Below are positions 1-9,295 of a stretch of 64,000 nt of DNA, in pieces. The translations under genes and the position numbers were made by a program. The stretch's first letter is position 1. Every line of letters begins with the position of its first letter. The notes below the pieces were generated by a model. It searched no databases. It saw only the letters and a list, made by a program, of their open reading frames with translations, and was not told where the DNA came from. The DNA is from Pseudoclavibacter sp. AY1H1 (lineage in GTDB: Bacteria; Actinomycetota; Actinomycetes; Actinomycetales; Microbacteriaceae): assembly GCF_002931055.1 (NCBI RefSeq), contig NZ_PSXX01000002.1:186001-250000 (forward strand), read 5' to 3'.

Positions 1-695
<695 letters not shown>

Positions 696-911
696 TCAGA
701 GTGCGCGGACGGACTCCGCCTGGGGGCCCTTGTCGCCGGCCCCGATCTCGAATTCGACCTTCTGTCCCTCTTCGAGAACGCGGTAGCCCTGCATCTCGAT
801 GGCCTTGTAGTGCACGAACACATCCTGTGCAGCAGCGCCGTCGAGCGCATCCACAGTGATGAAGCCGTAGCCCTTGTCAGCGTTGAACCACTTCACGGTT
901 CCGTTCGCCAT
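696..911 (-). CDS. cspA: Cold-shock protein, CspA family
   Basis: A 71-residue single-domain cold-shock protein beginning [18 protein letters not shown]. It carries RNP1 (KGYGFI, residues 13-18) and RNP2 (VFVHY, residues 31-35), the aromatic surface that binds single-stranded RNA/DNA. The ATG at 911 is preferred over an in-frame ATG four codons upstream because family members begin at MANGTVKWF or similar. It probably acts as an RNA chaperone in the cytosol. A strong hairpin follows the stop, so it is likely monocistronic. Confidence 0.95.
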   Translation of the reverse strand: MANGTVKWFNADKGYGFITVDALDGAAAQDVFVHYKAIEMQGYRVLEEGQKVEFEIGAGDKGPQAESVRAL

Positions 912-1144
912 GTTTGTCTCCATTGCTCAGTAGTACTCGCCAGCGCCAGCCGGCGGAGCCCTGCATGCGTGCGAGGGGGACGAACGATGGTGCCCAGGAC
1001 TCGAGCAAGATACTAGGTCGCGACCTGTTGAGCGTGGAAGCCGAAAACCGCGATCACGTCACCTGGCGACGTTTTGTCTCCAGATGTTCACATTCGTGGA
1101 ACACAAGGCGCGCATTCCCCGGTGAACCCCCGGGGCTTTCGCCC

Positions 1145-1696
1145 CTATCCGGCGAGGTCGAGGCCGACGATGACGACGATCGTCCCAGCGGCAGCGACGT
1201 TCGGATCCAGCACCGCGGTGCCCCCGCCGAGCGACTGCACGAGCGCCAGGGCAGCAGCCTCCTGAGCGGGGTCGTTGTAGGAGACGGTGGTCGTCGCGTA
1301 GTCGGAGGTCGGTGCATCCGCCGTCTCCGTCACGTTCCAGCCGGCGTCAGCGAGCTCGGTGGTCGTTCCGCCGGCGACGCCAGCCAGCTCGGTGCCGTTG
1401 AGCACGCGGACGGCGACGTTCGGGTCGAGCTGCGGCACGACCTCGGCAGGCGCCTCCTCGACAGGGGCGGCCTCGGCCGGCGTCTCGCTGGTCTCGGGCT
1501 CGGCGGACGGGCTGAACGAGACGGCGCCGTTGATGATCTGCATGGCAACCGCCGCGACGGCGACGATGACGACGACGGCCAGCAGGCCCCAGAGCCACGA
1601 GGCGAGCTTGGCGAGACGGGTTCGGGGCGCGCGATGCGCGCCGCGCCTGTCGAGGCCGGGTGGGATGTCGTCGAAGCGATCCTTGGGGTAGTCCAC
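1145..1696 (-). CDS. Membrane-anchored LytR_C domain protein
   Basis: About 183 residues: a short cytosolic segment (YPKDRFDDIPPG, RRGAHRAPR), one membrane helix (about residues 35-57), an Ala/Pro/Glu-rich linker, then a LytR C-terminal type domain (VAVRVLNGTELAGVAGGTT onward, about residues 90-180). LytR_C domains are found on cell-envelope proteins; the function of this stand-alone form is not established. The start is uncertain. GTG at 1696 is chosen because related proteins begin just before the YPxDRFD motif and because it avoids overlap with the upstream DUF3263 gene, which ends 4 bp earlier; ATG at 1768 is the alternative. The gene lies downstream of the DUF3263 gene on the same strand. 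Confidence 0.8.
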   Translation of the reverse strand: MDYPKDRFDDIPPGLDRRGAHRAPRTRLAKLASWLWGLLAVVVIVAVAAVAMQIINGAVSFSPSAEPETSETPAEAAPVEEAPAEVVPQLDPNVAVRVLNGTELAGVAGGTTTELADAGWNVTETADAPTSDYATTTVSYNDPAQEAAALALVQSLGGGTAVLDPNVAAAGTIVVIVGLDLAG

Positions 1697-1700
1697 GTTT

Positions 1701-1994
1701 TTACCGAATCCGTCCTGAGGTGGGAGAGGCGCTGGACATGCGCTGCTCGCGCCGCAGCTGGCGCTCATCCGCCCGCCGCTCGCGCGCACGCCGTAGGCGG
1801 CCGACGAGCATCGGCTGGTGAGCGAGCGCAGCTGGTGTCTCGATGAGCGTAGCGAGATTTCGGTAGTACTGCGTCGTCGACCAGCCGAAGCGATCCCTGA
1901 TCGCTGCCGTCTTCGCTGCGTTCTGCCGCGGATTCAGGTCTTCGAAATCCAGCAGGGCGCGCTCGAGGTCGCTGAGCTCCACGTCCCGTTCCAT
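1701..1994 (-). CDS. DUF3263 family protein
   Basis: A 97-residue basic protein (MERDVELSDLERALLDFEDL...). The first 60 residues match DUF3263, with the characteristic RFGWSTTQYYRNL segment that looks like a helix-turn-helix. The C-terminus is Arg-rich (RRARERRADERQLRREQR). DUF3263 proteins occur next to LytR_C genes in many actinobacteria, and the same pairing is seen here. A DNA-binding role is inferred from the fold and charge only. Confidence 0.85.
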   Translation of the reverse strand: MERDVELSDLERALLDFEDLNPRQNAAKTAAIRDRFGWSTTQYYRNLATLIETPAALAHQPMLVGRLRRARERRADERQLRREQRMSSASPTSGRIR

Positions 1995-2099
1995 GCAGGA
2001 AGTGTACGAGCACGGCTCACGGACTGGACTCACGCAACGCGCGTATGCTCGTTCCTCCCTGACCGCTCCCAGCGGTCTCGTCGATCTCCAGGAGGCACG

Positions 2100-2516
2100 G
2101 TGTCCTACGCCGTCAACAAGCCCGATTCCGAGTGGCGCGCTGAGCTCACGCCGCAGGAGTACCACGTGCTGCGCGAGGCAGGCACTGAGCGGGCCTACAC
2201 GGGAGAGCTCCTCGAAGAGGGGCGCGCCGGACTGTACACCTGCCGCGCATGCGGCTCCGAGCTCTTCAAGGCCGGAACGAAGTTCGACTCCGGATGCGGG
2301 TGGCCGAGCTTCTACGAGTCGGTCCGCCCCGACGCAGTCCAGCTGCTCGAGGACCGCTCGCTCGGCATGGTGCGCACCGAGGTGCGCTGCGCGAACTGCG
2401 GGTCCCACCTCGGGCACGTATTCCCCGACGGCTTCGGCACCCCGACGGGCGACCGTTACTGCATGAACTCGCTCTCGCTCTCCTTCACCCCGGACGACGA
2501 GACGCCCTCCGAGTAA
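2100..2516 (+). CDS. msrB: Peptide-methionine (R)-S-oxide reductase
   Basis: A 138-residue MsrB that reduces methionine-R-sulfoxide in oxidised proteins, using thioredoxin as reductant. It has two zinc-binding CxxC pairs (C48/C51, C97/C100), the GCGWPSF motif (65-71), and the catalytic cysteine in DRYCMNSLSL (C121). The GTG start is fixed by an AGGAGG ribosome site at 2090-2095, four bases upstream. It is divergent from the DUF3263 gene and followed by a strong hairpin, so it appears monocistronic. Confidence 0.95.
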   Translation: MSYAVNKPDSEWRAELTPQEYHVLREAGTERAYTGELLEEGRAGLYTCRACGSELFKAGTKFDSGCGWPSFYESVRPDAVQLLEDRSLGMVRTEVRCANCGSHLGHVFPDGFGTPTGDRYCMNSLSLSFTPDDETPSE

Positions 2517-2535
2517 GGAGCGCAGCACCCGAGTG

Positions 2536-2568
2536 GCCATGCGGTGCGCGCCTCGCGCACCGCATGGC
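2536..2568 (+). terminator. Hairpin terminator after msrB
   Basis: A perfect 15-bp stem (GCCATGCGGTGCGCG and its complement) with a 3-nt loop, 20 bp after the msrB stop and upstream of the tRNA gene. The downstream sequence is only weakly T-rich. Confidence 0.75.
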
Positions 2569-2596
2569 TATGATGGTGCCGCTGCAATTGCAGCAG

Positions 2597-2672
2597 GCCG
2601 ACTTAGCTCAGCTGGTAGAGCACCGCTCTTGTAAAGCGGATGTCGCGAGTTCGAACCTCGCAGTCGGCTCCA
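2597..2672 (+). tRNA. tRNA-Thr (anticodon TGT)
   Basis: The gene folds as a standard cloverleaf. The 7-bp acceptor stem pairs GCCGACT with AGTCGGC; the D-arm contains TAGCTCAGCTGGTAGAGC; the anticodon loop CTTGTAA gives anticodon TGT (reads ACA/ACG). The T-arm contains GTTCGAA, and CCA is encoded at 2670-2672. Confidence 0.97.
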
Positions 2673-2745
2673 GAATCCTCACCGCCCCGCGCGAGTCCCT
2701 CGTTGCCTCCGTGTTCCGAAAGCGGCCCGAACTATACTCGGCTGG

Positions 2746-3798
2746 ATGCACGAGCACACGACTGCGCAGCGCGCACCGCGCCCTCAGCGCACGACCGCAA
2801 GTCGCGGTGTGCTCGGACTGACCATCGGCGCGGGCCTGATCCTCACGCTCATCGCGATCAGGACGTTCACGGCTTCGCTCGACGACGCACCGGCCCTCGG
2901 CCCGATCAGCGACTTCGTGACGCTCTCCTTGAGCGTCGTCATCGAGTCCATGCCGTTCATCGTGCTCGGCATCCTGCTCTCGATCGTCGTCCAGCACTGG
3001 CTCCCGCCGGGCTTCCTGATGCGCATCCTGCCGCAGAGCCCCTGGCTCCGACGCGCCGTGATCTCCCTGTTCGGCATCGCCCTGCCCGTCTGCGAGTGCG
3101 GCAACGTGCCCCTCGCCCGCGGCCTCGTGCTCCGCGGCTTCACGCCGGCCGAGTCGATCACGTTCCTGCTCGCAGCGCCCATCCTGAACCCCATCACGAT
3201 CGTCACGACGTACCAGGCGTTCGGCTGGGACCACGGGATCCTGGCCGCCCGCATCATCGGCGGCTTCGTCATCGCCAACGTCATCGGCTTCCTGTTCAGC
3301 CGCCACCCGAGACCACAGGAGCTGCTCACGCCGAGCTTCGCCGCAACCTGCGAGCTGGAGGCGAAGCACGGACACGGGGGCCGCTCCGGCGTCCGCGACC
3401 GCTTGCGGGCGAGCGCGTCGATGTTCGGCGCCGAGACCTCCACGATGCTCCCCGCGCTCTTCATCGGATCCGCCATCGCGGGGGCCATCCAGGTCGGCGT
3501 CTCACGCGATCTCCTCACGACGCTCGGCGAGCATCCCGTGCTCTCGGTGCTCGTGCTCATGACGCTCGGCTTCGTCATCTCGATCTGCGCGAACGTCGAC
3601 GCGTTCTTCGCCCTGTCCTTCGTCGGCACGTTCATGCCCGGCGGGATCGTGGCCTTCCTCGTGATGGGGCCGATGATCGACGTCAAGATGCTCGCGCTCA
3701 TGCGCACGACCTACACGAGCGCGGTCCTCGCGCGCATCACCCTCATCGTCGCGCTGTCGGCCTTCACCCTCGGACTCGGAGTGAACCTCATTGCTTGA
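2746..3798 (+). CDS. YraQ/UPF0718-family permease
   Basis: A 350-residue polytopic membrane protein with about eight helices. It carries the family's two hallmark segments: LPVCECGNVPLARGL (Cys116 and Cys118) followed by GFTPAESITFLLAAPILNP, and a second half with ICANVDAFFAL and FMPGGIVAFLVMGPMIDVK. The family (also called DUF318, related to ArsP) is thought to move metal or metalloid compounds. The substrate here is unknown. It overlaps the His-rich downstream gene by 8 bp, so the two are translationally coupled. Confidence 0.88.
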   Translation: MHEHTTAQRAPRPQRTTASRGVLGLTIGAGLILTLIAIRTFTASLDDAPALGPISDFVTLSLSVVIESMPFIVLGILLSIVVQHWLPPGFLMRILPQSPWLRRAVISLFGIALPVCECGNVPLARGLVLRGFTPAESITFLLAAPILNPITIVTTYQAFGWDHGILAARIIGGFVIANVIGFLFSRHPRPQELLTPSFAATCELEAKHGHGGRSGVRDRLRASASMFGAETSTMLPALFIGSAIAGAIQVGVSRDLLTTLGEHPVLSVLVLMTLGFVISICANVDAFFALSFVGTFMPGGIVAFLVMGPMIDVKMLALMRTTYTSAVLARITLIVALSAFTLGLGVNLIA

Positions 3799-4624
3799 AC
3801 GACTGCTCTCCAGATGGCGCGGGGTCGCGCTCACGCTCTTCACCGTCGTCGCCACGGTGTGGCTCTCCATGACGGGCGGGCTCTCGCTCTACATCCACCC
3901 CCGCTACTTCGTGTTCACCTCGATCATGGCGGTCATCGGCGGCGTCCTCGCGATCGCGGCCATCGCCGTCACCCCGGGTCGCGACGACCACGACCACGGA
4001 CATGACCACGACCACTCGCATGAGTCGGATGCGCTCGGCACATCGACCACACGGCGGAGCAACCGCCGCCCCCGGCTCGGCGCACGTCAGCGCATCGCCG
4101 TGATCGCCTCGACGACCGTCACGCTCGTCGTCGTCGCCACGGCGTTCGTGGCGCTCATCATCGCGCCGCCGGTGACGCTCAGCTCCGCGGCGGTGGAGAA
4201 CCGCTCCCTCAACGCCAACGCGCAGACCGTGGACTCCCCGATCTCGGAGGGCGAGACGCTCCGGGGCCGCGACACCAGCTCCTTCACCGTCAAGGACTGG
4301 GCCGCGATGCTCCGCCAGGGCGACGGGGAGCAGCAGGTGCTCGGCGAACGCGCGAAGCTCGTCGGGTTCGTGACCGAGGACCCGGACTCGCCGGACGCCT
4401 TCATCCTGGCGCGCTTCGTCGTGAACTGCTGCGCGATCGACGCCGCCCCGGTCGGCGTCGCCGTGCACCAGCCCGGTTGGCAGGGCAGCTACCCCGTCGA
4501 TTCCTGGGTCGAGGTCGACGGCGCGTTCGTCACGAACCCGAGCGCCTCCAGCGCCGAGCGCGTCGCACTCATGCCGACGACCATCACCGCGATCGACCAG
4601 CCGAACGATCCCTATGTCTACTGA
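3791..4624 (+). CDS. TIGR03943-family membrane protein with His-rich loop
   Basis: 277 residues beginning at TTG. Two N-terminal membrane helices (about 11-30 and 40-60) are followed by a cytosolic Asp/His-rich stretch at residues 65-78 (HDHGHDHDHSHE), a third helix (about 103-125), and an extracytoplasmic domain with a Cys-Cys motif (VVNCCAIDAAPVGV, around residue 213). This is the layout of the TIGR03943 family, the usual partner of YraQ-type permeases. The His-rich loop suggests metal binding. The TTG start overlaps the permease stop by 8 bp. Confidence 0.85.
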   Translation: MLERLLSRWRGVALTLFTVVATVWLSMTGGLSLYIHPRYFVFTSIMAVIGGVLAIAAIAVTPGRDDHDHGHDHDHSHESDALGTSTTRRSNRRPRLGARQRIAVIASTTVTLVVVATAFVALIIAPPVTLSSAAVENRSLNANAQTVDSPISEGETLRGRDTSSFTVKDWAAMLRQGDGEQQVLGERAKLVGFVTEDPDSPDAFILARFVVNCCAIDAAPVGVAVHQPGWQGSYPVDSWVEVDGAFVTNPSASSAERVALMPTTITAIDQPNDPYVY

Positions 4625-6020
4625 TCTCGCCTCGGGCGGACGCCGCTTCCGCAGGACGTTCATCCTGGCGGTCATCGTGCTCGCACTGCTCGCCGCGGGG
4701 CTCGCCGTCGGCAACATCCTGCAGGGCCCGCGAGTCGCGTCGACGGCGGTCAACGCCATCGGCACGGTCGAGCAGCAGGGCACGCGCCTCGTGCTGACGC
4801 CGAACCAGCGCCTCCGCGAGATCGACCCCGCGCAGGTCGTCCTCGAGCCAGCCGCCGACTACAGCCTCACGGAGGAGAACGGCACGATCACGGTGACGTT
4901 CGAGCAGCTGCTCGCCTACGACACGAGCTACACCCTCACAGTGACGGACGCCGTGAGCTCCTCGACGGGCGTCTCATCGACCCTCGAGACCGAGTTCACG
5001 ACTCCACCTCTCGAGGTGTCGACACTCGTCCGCGGGGCTATCTCGACCGGCGGGACGCTCGAGGACCGGGTCATCGAGACGAACGTCTCCGGCGGGGGTG
5101 AGCCGACCATCCTGTTCACCGCCCCGCGCATCCAGGAGTATGCCCTCACGGACGCGTTCGTCGCCGTCATCGAACAGGACTCCGCCGGCCTCGGCACGGT
5201 CGGCGTCGCGCCCCGCGCTGAGCCCGGACCGGCTGTCCCGCTGAACGTGGACGCGACCGGGAGCTTCTCGAGCCTCGCCGCCGACGCGGCGAGCGGCCTC
5301 ATCGGCTTCGTCGTCGACGGCGTGCACGCCGACGGGCAGACCGAGCTGGTGCGCTCGCTGTTCGTCTTCGACACGAGCGACACGTCGTTCCGCCCCAAGC
5401 AGGTGGCAGGCCCCGACGGCACACCGCTCATGGTCTCGACGTGGGCGTTCGCGCCCCGCACTGGGGCGCTCATCGCGCAGACCCTCGACGAGCAGCTGTA
5501 CCTCGTGAACGTGCTCGCCGGCACCCCAGCCGAGCCGATCGGCCAGGCGCAGCACTTCCATGGCTTCGTTCCCGGCACGGCCACCGCCGTGACCTCGGGT
5601 GTCGGCGGCTACACCCTCTTCGATCTGAGCTCGGGGACCGCGGAGCAGCTCACCCCGGCTCCGATGACGCTCAGCGAGACGCAGTACCTCACGCAGACGA
5701 GCGTGCTCGACCCGGAGGGAACCCAGATCTCCGCGGTCGCGGATGCGGCGGCCGGGCTCGCCGACGTCACGGTGGAGTTCGCCGACGCCGACAGCCAGCG
5801 CACGCTCTTCGACCCGGGCGACAGCGGCGAGTGGCTGCGCGACATCTGCGTCTCCCCCAACGGCCAGTATCTCGCCGTCGAGACGGGCCTCGGCGCGCAG
5901 GGGCCGGACGGCTACGCCGTCCTTCCCGGCATGAAGCAGTCGACGACCACCGTCATCGACATCGCCACGGGCGCGGAGCTCCGCCGCCTCACCGGCTTCC
6001 TGACCTCGTGGTGCCGCTGA
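4614..6020 (+). CDS. Membrane-anchored exported protein, Ig-like plus propeller-like
   Basis: 468 residues with an N-terminal signal anchor (about 15-38). Residues 50-125 resemble a bacterial Ig-like domain (VEQQGTRLVLTPNQRL ... YTLTVTDAVSSSTG). The rest is rich in beta-strand repeats such as GLIGFVVDG, GALIAQTLDEQLYLVNV and CVSPNGQYLAVETG, consistent with a beta-propeller. The start overlaps the preceding gene by 11 bp, so it belongs to the same operon as the permease and His-rich protein. No catalytic motif is evident; a periplasm-side scaffold or sensor is a guess. Confidence 0.7.
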   Translation: MSTDLASGGRRFRRTFILAVIVLALLAAGLAVGNILQGPRVASTAVNAIGTVEQQGTRLVLTPNQRLREIDPAQVVLEPAADYSLTEENGTITVTFEQLLAYDTSYTLTVTDAVSSSTGVSSTLETEFTTPPLEVSTLVRGAISTGGTLEDRVIETNVSGGGEPTILFTAPRIQEYALTDAFVAVIEQDSAGLGTVGVAPRAEPGPAVPLNVDATGSFSSLAADAASGLIGFVVDGVHADGQTELVRSLFVFDTSDTSFRPKQVAGPDGTPLMVSTWAFAPRTGALIAQTLDEQLYLVNVLAGTPAEPIGQAQHFHGFVPGTATAVTSGVGGYTLFDLSSGTAEQLTPAPMTLSETQYLTQTSVLDPEGTQISAVADAAAGLADVTVEFADADSQRTLFDPGDSGEWLRDICVSPNGQYLAVETGLGAQGPDGYAVLPGMKQSTTTVIDIATGAELRRLTGFLTSWCR

Positions 6021-6051
6021 CCCGTCTCCACGACCTGGGACCAGATACGAC

Positions 6052-6081
6052 GATGGGCCCCACCCGCAGGTGAGGCCCATC
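6052..6081. terminator. Bidirectional terminator hairpin between convergent operons
   Basis: GATGGGCC and GGCCCATC enclose an inner CACC-CGCA-GGTG stem. The hairpin sits between the stop at 6020 (plus strand) and the rlmB stop at 6100 (minus strand), so it can serve both. Confidence 0.75.
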
Positions 6082-6099
6082 TGATCGCAGTTGCTGCGC

Positions 6100-7095
6100 C
6101 TACTTTGCGGCGCGCTTGGCAGCCCGCAGCTTCGAGACCTCGTACATCGTGATGCTCGTCGCGATGCCCGCGTTGAGGGATTCCGTCGCCCCGTCGATCG
6201 GGATGGAGACGATCGCGTCGCAGTGCTCGGTGACGAGCCTCGAGAGGCCCTTGCCCTCGCTGCCGACGACGACGAGGAGCGGAGAGGTCGCGAGCTCGAG
6301 CGACGGCAGCGAAACGTCGCCGTCGCCGTCGAGGCCGATGACGAAGACGCCGGCCTTCTTGTACGCCTTGATGGTGGCCGTCAGGTTCGAGGCCATGGAG
6401 ACGGGCAGACGTGCTGCGGCGCCGGCAGACGTCTTCCACGCGGAAGCCGTCATGCCGACCGAGCGTCGCTGCGGCACGATGATGCCATCGCCGCCGAACG
6501 CCGCCACGGAACGCACGATGGCGCCGAGGTTGCGAGGGTCCGTGATGCCGTCGAGCGCGACGAACAGCGGGTTCCGGCGACGCTGGATGGCGCGGTCGAG
6601 CTCCTCCATCGGGTCGGCGTACGTGTACGCCGGCACCTTGATGATGACGCCCTGGTGGACTGCGTCGCGGCCCGCCATGCGGTCGAGCTCGGGACGCATG
6701 ACCTCGAGGATCGGGATCTTGCGCTCGGTGGCGATCTTGAAGATCTCCTTGACGCGCTCATCCATCTCACCGCGCGCGGCGACATAGAGCGTCGTCGCGG
6801 GGATGCCGGCGCGCAGCGCTTCGACCACCGAGTTGCGGCCTGTCACGAGCTCTGTGCTGTCGTCGGTCCGCGCGCGGCGCGGGGCGCCGCCCTCACGCTG
6901 CGCCGGACGCGGCTTGGAGCCACCGCGAGCGGCTTCCAGGCGTTCCTTCGCGGCCTTGCGCTTGCCGGCCACGTGCCAGGAACGGTCCTCGGCGCGCGGC
7001 GTGTTGCCCCGACCTTCGAGGGACTTGCGGCCGTTGCCGCCGGTGCCCTTCGTGGGGCCCTTCTTGCTGCGGTTGCCGCGCGAATTCGTGCTCAT
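6100..7095 (-). CDS. rlmB: 23S rRNA 2'-O-methyltransferase RlmB (SpoU family)
   Basis: 331 residues. A basic Gly/Arg/Lys-rich N-terminal tail (about 1-75) is followed by a SpoU substrate-binding domain (LVTGRNSVVEALRAGIPA) and the SPOUT knot: motif 1 in LDGITDPRNLGAIVRSVAAFG, motif 2 VVGSEGKGLS, motif 3 ISIPIDGATESLNAGIA. It methylates the ribose of G2251 in 23S rRNA. It overlaps the cysS stop by 4 bp (ATGA), the conserved cysS-rlmB pairing. Confidence 0.93.
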   Translation of the reverse strand: MSTNSRGNRSKKGPTKGTGGNGRKSLEGRGNTPRAEDRSWHVAGKRKAAKERLEAARGGSKPRPAQREGGAPRRARTDDSTELVTGRNSVVEALRAGIPATTLYVAARGEMDERVKEIFKIATERKIPILEVMRPELDRMAGRDAVHQGVIIKVPAYTYADPMEELDRAIQRRRNPLFVALDGITDPRNLGAIVRSVAAFGGDGIIVPQRRSVGMTASAWKTSAGAAARLPVSMASNLTATIKAYKKAGVFVIGLDGDGDVSLPSLELATSPLLVVVGSEGKGLSRLVTEHCDAIVSIPIDGATESLNAGIATSITMYEVSKLRAAKRAAK

Positions 7096-8516
7096 GCCTT
7101 CTCCAACGTCCAGAAGCTGCCGTTCGGCGAGTCTTCAATCTGCACGCCGGCTGCTGCCAGCGTGTCTCGAATCTGATCTGCGCGGGCGAAGTCCTTCGCA
7201 CCGCGGGCCTGCTTGCGCTCCACGAGCAGCGAGTCGACGAGCGCCGCGAGGGCCGTGTCGCCGGCCGCATCCGCTCCCCCGCTCCACTGCTCAGCGCGTG
7301 GGTTGATGCCGAGGATGTCGAGCATCGAGGTGACCTCGCGTGCTGCTCGGGCCGCCGCATCCGCCGCGCCCGTGTCGAACGCCTGGTTGCCGGCGGTCAC
7401 CGTCTCGTGCAGCGACGCTATGGCCTGCGGGACCGCGAAGTCGTCGTTCATCGCGGCGACGAACGCAGCGGGGAGGCCGTCGAATCGCACCGTGCCCGCC
7501 GGCTCGACTGGAACCGGGAGGCCGGCCCGCTCCGCGCGCTCGAGGAACGACTCGATGCGCGCGAACGACGCGGCTGCCTCCTCGAGCGAGGTGTCGCCGA
7601 TCTCGATGGTCGAGCGGTAGTGCGCCGACCCGAGGAAGTAGCGGACCACGACGGGGCGAGCGGAGGACAGGAGGTCGAGCGCCGAGACCGTGTTGCCGAT
7701 CGACTTCGACATCTTCTGCCCTGCCACCGAGACGAGGCCGTTGTGCACCCACGTGCGAGCGAACTCGAGGCCCGCGGCGCGCGACTGCGCCAGCTCGTTC
7801 TCATGGTGGGGGAAGCGGAGGTCACGCCCACCGCCGTGGATGTCGAAGGTCGGCCCGAGGTACTTGGTCGACATCGCCGAGCACTCGATGTGCCAGCCCG
7901 GCCGACCTGAGCCCCAGGGCGACGCCCAGGCGGCCGACTCCGGCTCGCCGGGCTTGCGCCCCTTCCAGAGCGCGAAGTCGGCGGCGCTGCGCTTGCCGCG
8001 GCTCGGCGCCTCGCCCTCTGCCATGTCCTCGGGGCGCTGGTGCGTGAGCTCTCCGTAGCTCGGCCAGCTGCCGGTGTCGAACCACACGTCGCCGCTCTCG
8101 TCGGCGGCCGGATACGCGTGGCCGCGCTCGATGAGCAGCGAGATGAGCTCCTGCATCTCCGGGATGGACCCCGTCGCGCGAGGCTCGTACGTGGGTGGGC
8201 GGATGCCGAGCGCCGCGTAGGCGGCATTGAACTCGCGTTCCACGCGGTACGCGAGTGCCCACCACGGTTCGCCAGCGGTGGCTCCGGCAAGAGTCTTGTC
8301 GTCGATGTCGGTGACGTTGCGCACGAGCGTCACCCGGAGGCCGCTCGCCTCGAACCATGACCGGAACTGGTCGTAGACGAGCGCCGAACGGAGGTGACCA
8401 GCGTGGGGCGCTGACTGCACCGTCGGCCCGCAGACGTACATCGAGACCTCGCCTGGCACCATCGGCGTGAAGTCGCCGAGTGCTTGCGTCTGCGTGTCGT
8501 AGATGCGCTGATTCAC
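7092..8516 (-). CDS. cysS: Cysteinyl-tRNA synthetase
   Basis: 474 residues from a GTG start (VNQRIYDTQTQALGDF), a normal length for CysRS. It has the first zinc-ligand Cys29 (YVCGPTV), the HIGH-equivalent PHAGH (37-41), and KMSKSIGN near residue 290. It charges tRNA-Cys in the cytosol. The GTG at 8516 is chosen because homologues begin at the same Tyr-Asp-Thr segment; only 14 bp separate it from a 19-bp hairpin upstream. ispD and ispF, which often sit between carD and cysS in actinobacteria, are absent. Confidence 0.93.
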   Translation of the reverse strand: MNQRIYDTQTQALGDFTPMVPGEVSMYVCGPTVQSAPHAGHLRSALVYDQFRSWFEASGLRVTLVRNVTDIDDKTLAGATAGEPWWALAYRVEREFNAAYAALGIRPPTYEPRATGSIPEMQELISLLIERGHAYPAADESGDVWFDTGSWPSYGELTHQRPEDMAEGEAPSRGKRSAADFALWKGRKPGEPESAAWASPWGSGRPGWHIECSAMSTKYLGPTFDIHGGGRDLRFPHHENELAQSRAAGLEFARTWVHNGLVSVAGQKMSKSIGNTVSALDLLSSARPVVVRYFLGSAHYRSTIEIGDTSLEEAAASFARIESFLERAERAGLPVPVEPAGTVRFDGLPAAFVAAMNDDFAVPQAIASLHETVTAGNQAFDTGAADAAARAAREVTSMLDILGINPRAEQWSGGADAAGDTALAALVDSLLVERKQARGAKDFARADQIRDTLAAAGVQIEDSPNGSFWTLEKA

Positions 8517-8530
8517 TGCACCAGCATACG

Positions 8531-8574
8531 CGTCAGGGCCGCGCGGACGAATGGACGTCCGCGCGGCCCTGACG
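8531..8574. terminator. 19-bp perfect hairpin between carD and cysS
   Basis: CGTCAGGGCCGCGCGGACG pairs perfectly with its complement across a 6-nt loop. It lies between the carD stop (8636) and the cysS GTG (8516), and no T-run follows. It could terminate or attenuate carD transcription, or sit in the cysS leader. Confidence 0.7.
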
Positions 8575-8635
8575 GCAAAGCGCATGGTGTGCGTTGAACG
8601 ACCCTCACGAGCCGCAGAACCACCCGGAGTGCTGA

Positions 8636-9118
8636 CTAGGAAGCGAGGACCTTGTCGAGGACGTCGCCGGCCTTCTCCTCGTCGGTCTTCTCGGCGAGCG
8701 CGAGCTCCGAGACGAGGATCTGCCTGGCCTTCGCGAGCATTCGCTTCTCACCCGCAGAGAGGCCCCGATCCTGATCGCGTCGCCAGAGGTCGCGCACGAC
8801 CTCCGACACCTTGATGACATCGCCGGAGGCGAGCTTCTCAAGATTCGACTTGTACCTGCGGGACCAGTTCGTCGGCTCCTCGGTGATGGGGGCGCGCAGC
8901 ACCTCGAACACACGGTCGAGACCGTCCTGTCCGATGACGTCGCGTACTCCTACCAGGTCGACGTTGTCAGCAGGAACCTCGATGACGAGGTCTCCCTGTG
9001 CAACGTTCAACTTGAGGAACATCTTCTCTTCGCCCTTGATGACTCGGATCTTCACCTCTGAAATGGTGGCCGCGCCGTGATGGGGATAGACGACTGTCTC
9101 CCCGACCTCAAACTGCAT
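8636..9118 (-). CDS. carD: CarD-family transcriptional regulator
   Basis: 160 residues matching CarD along its length. The N-terminal RNA-polymerase-interacting Tudor-like domain ([19 protein letters not shown], about 1-60) is followed by the helical DNA-binding domain with the conserved [13 protein letters not shown] and [19 protein letters not shown] segments. CarD stabilises the open promoter complex at rRNA and other promoters. The predicted promoter region is shared with the divergent lipoprotein gene. Confidence 0.95.
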   Translation of the reverse strand: MQFEVGETVVYPHHGAATISEVKIRVIKGEEKMFLKLNVAQGDLVIEVPADNVDLVGVRDVIGQDGLDRVFEVLRAPITEEPTNWSRRYKSNLEKLASGDVIKVSEVVRDLWRRDQDRGLSAGEKRMLAKARQILVSELALAEKTDEEKAGDVLDKVLAS

Positions 9119-9295
9119 AAATACAAGCCCCTTTCGGCACCTAAGAGTACCATGTCAAAACGGCTCATTCGAGGACTGGGGTGGTAGAGTCCGCCGCCGC
9201 TTCGTCCAGGAGGGGCACCTGGATCAGATAGGCTTCCTGCATCCTGTGAATTCGTGCGGCGACAGCCGCACGGTCCGAACCTGGAGGCTCCAGAC

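Noticed and set aside
2581-2594. Palindrome GCTGCAATTGCAGC directly before tRNA-Thr
   Set aside because: Too short and isolated to support a regulatory or processing claim.
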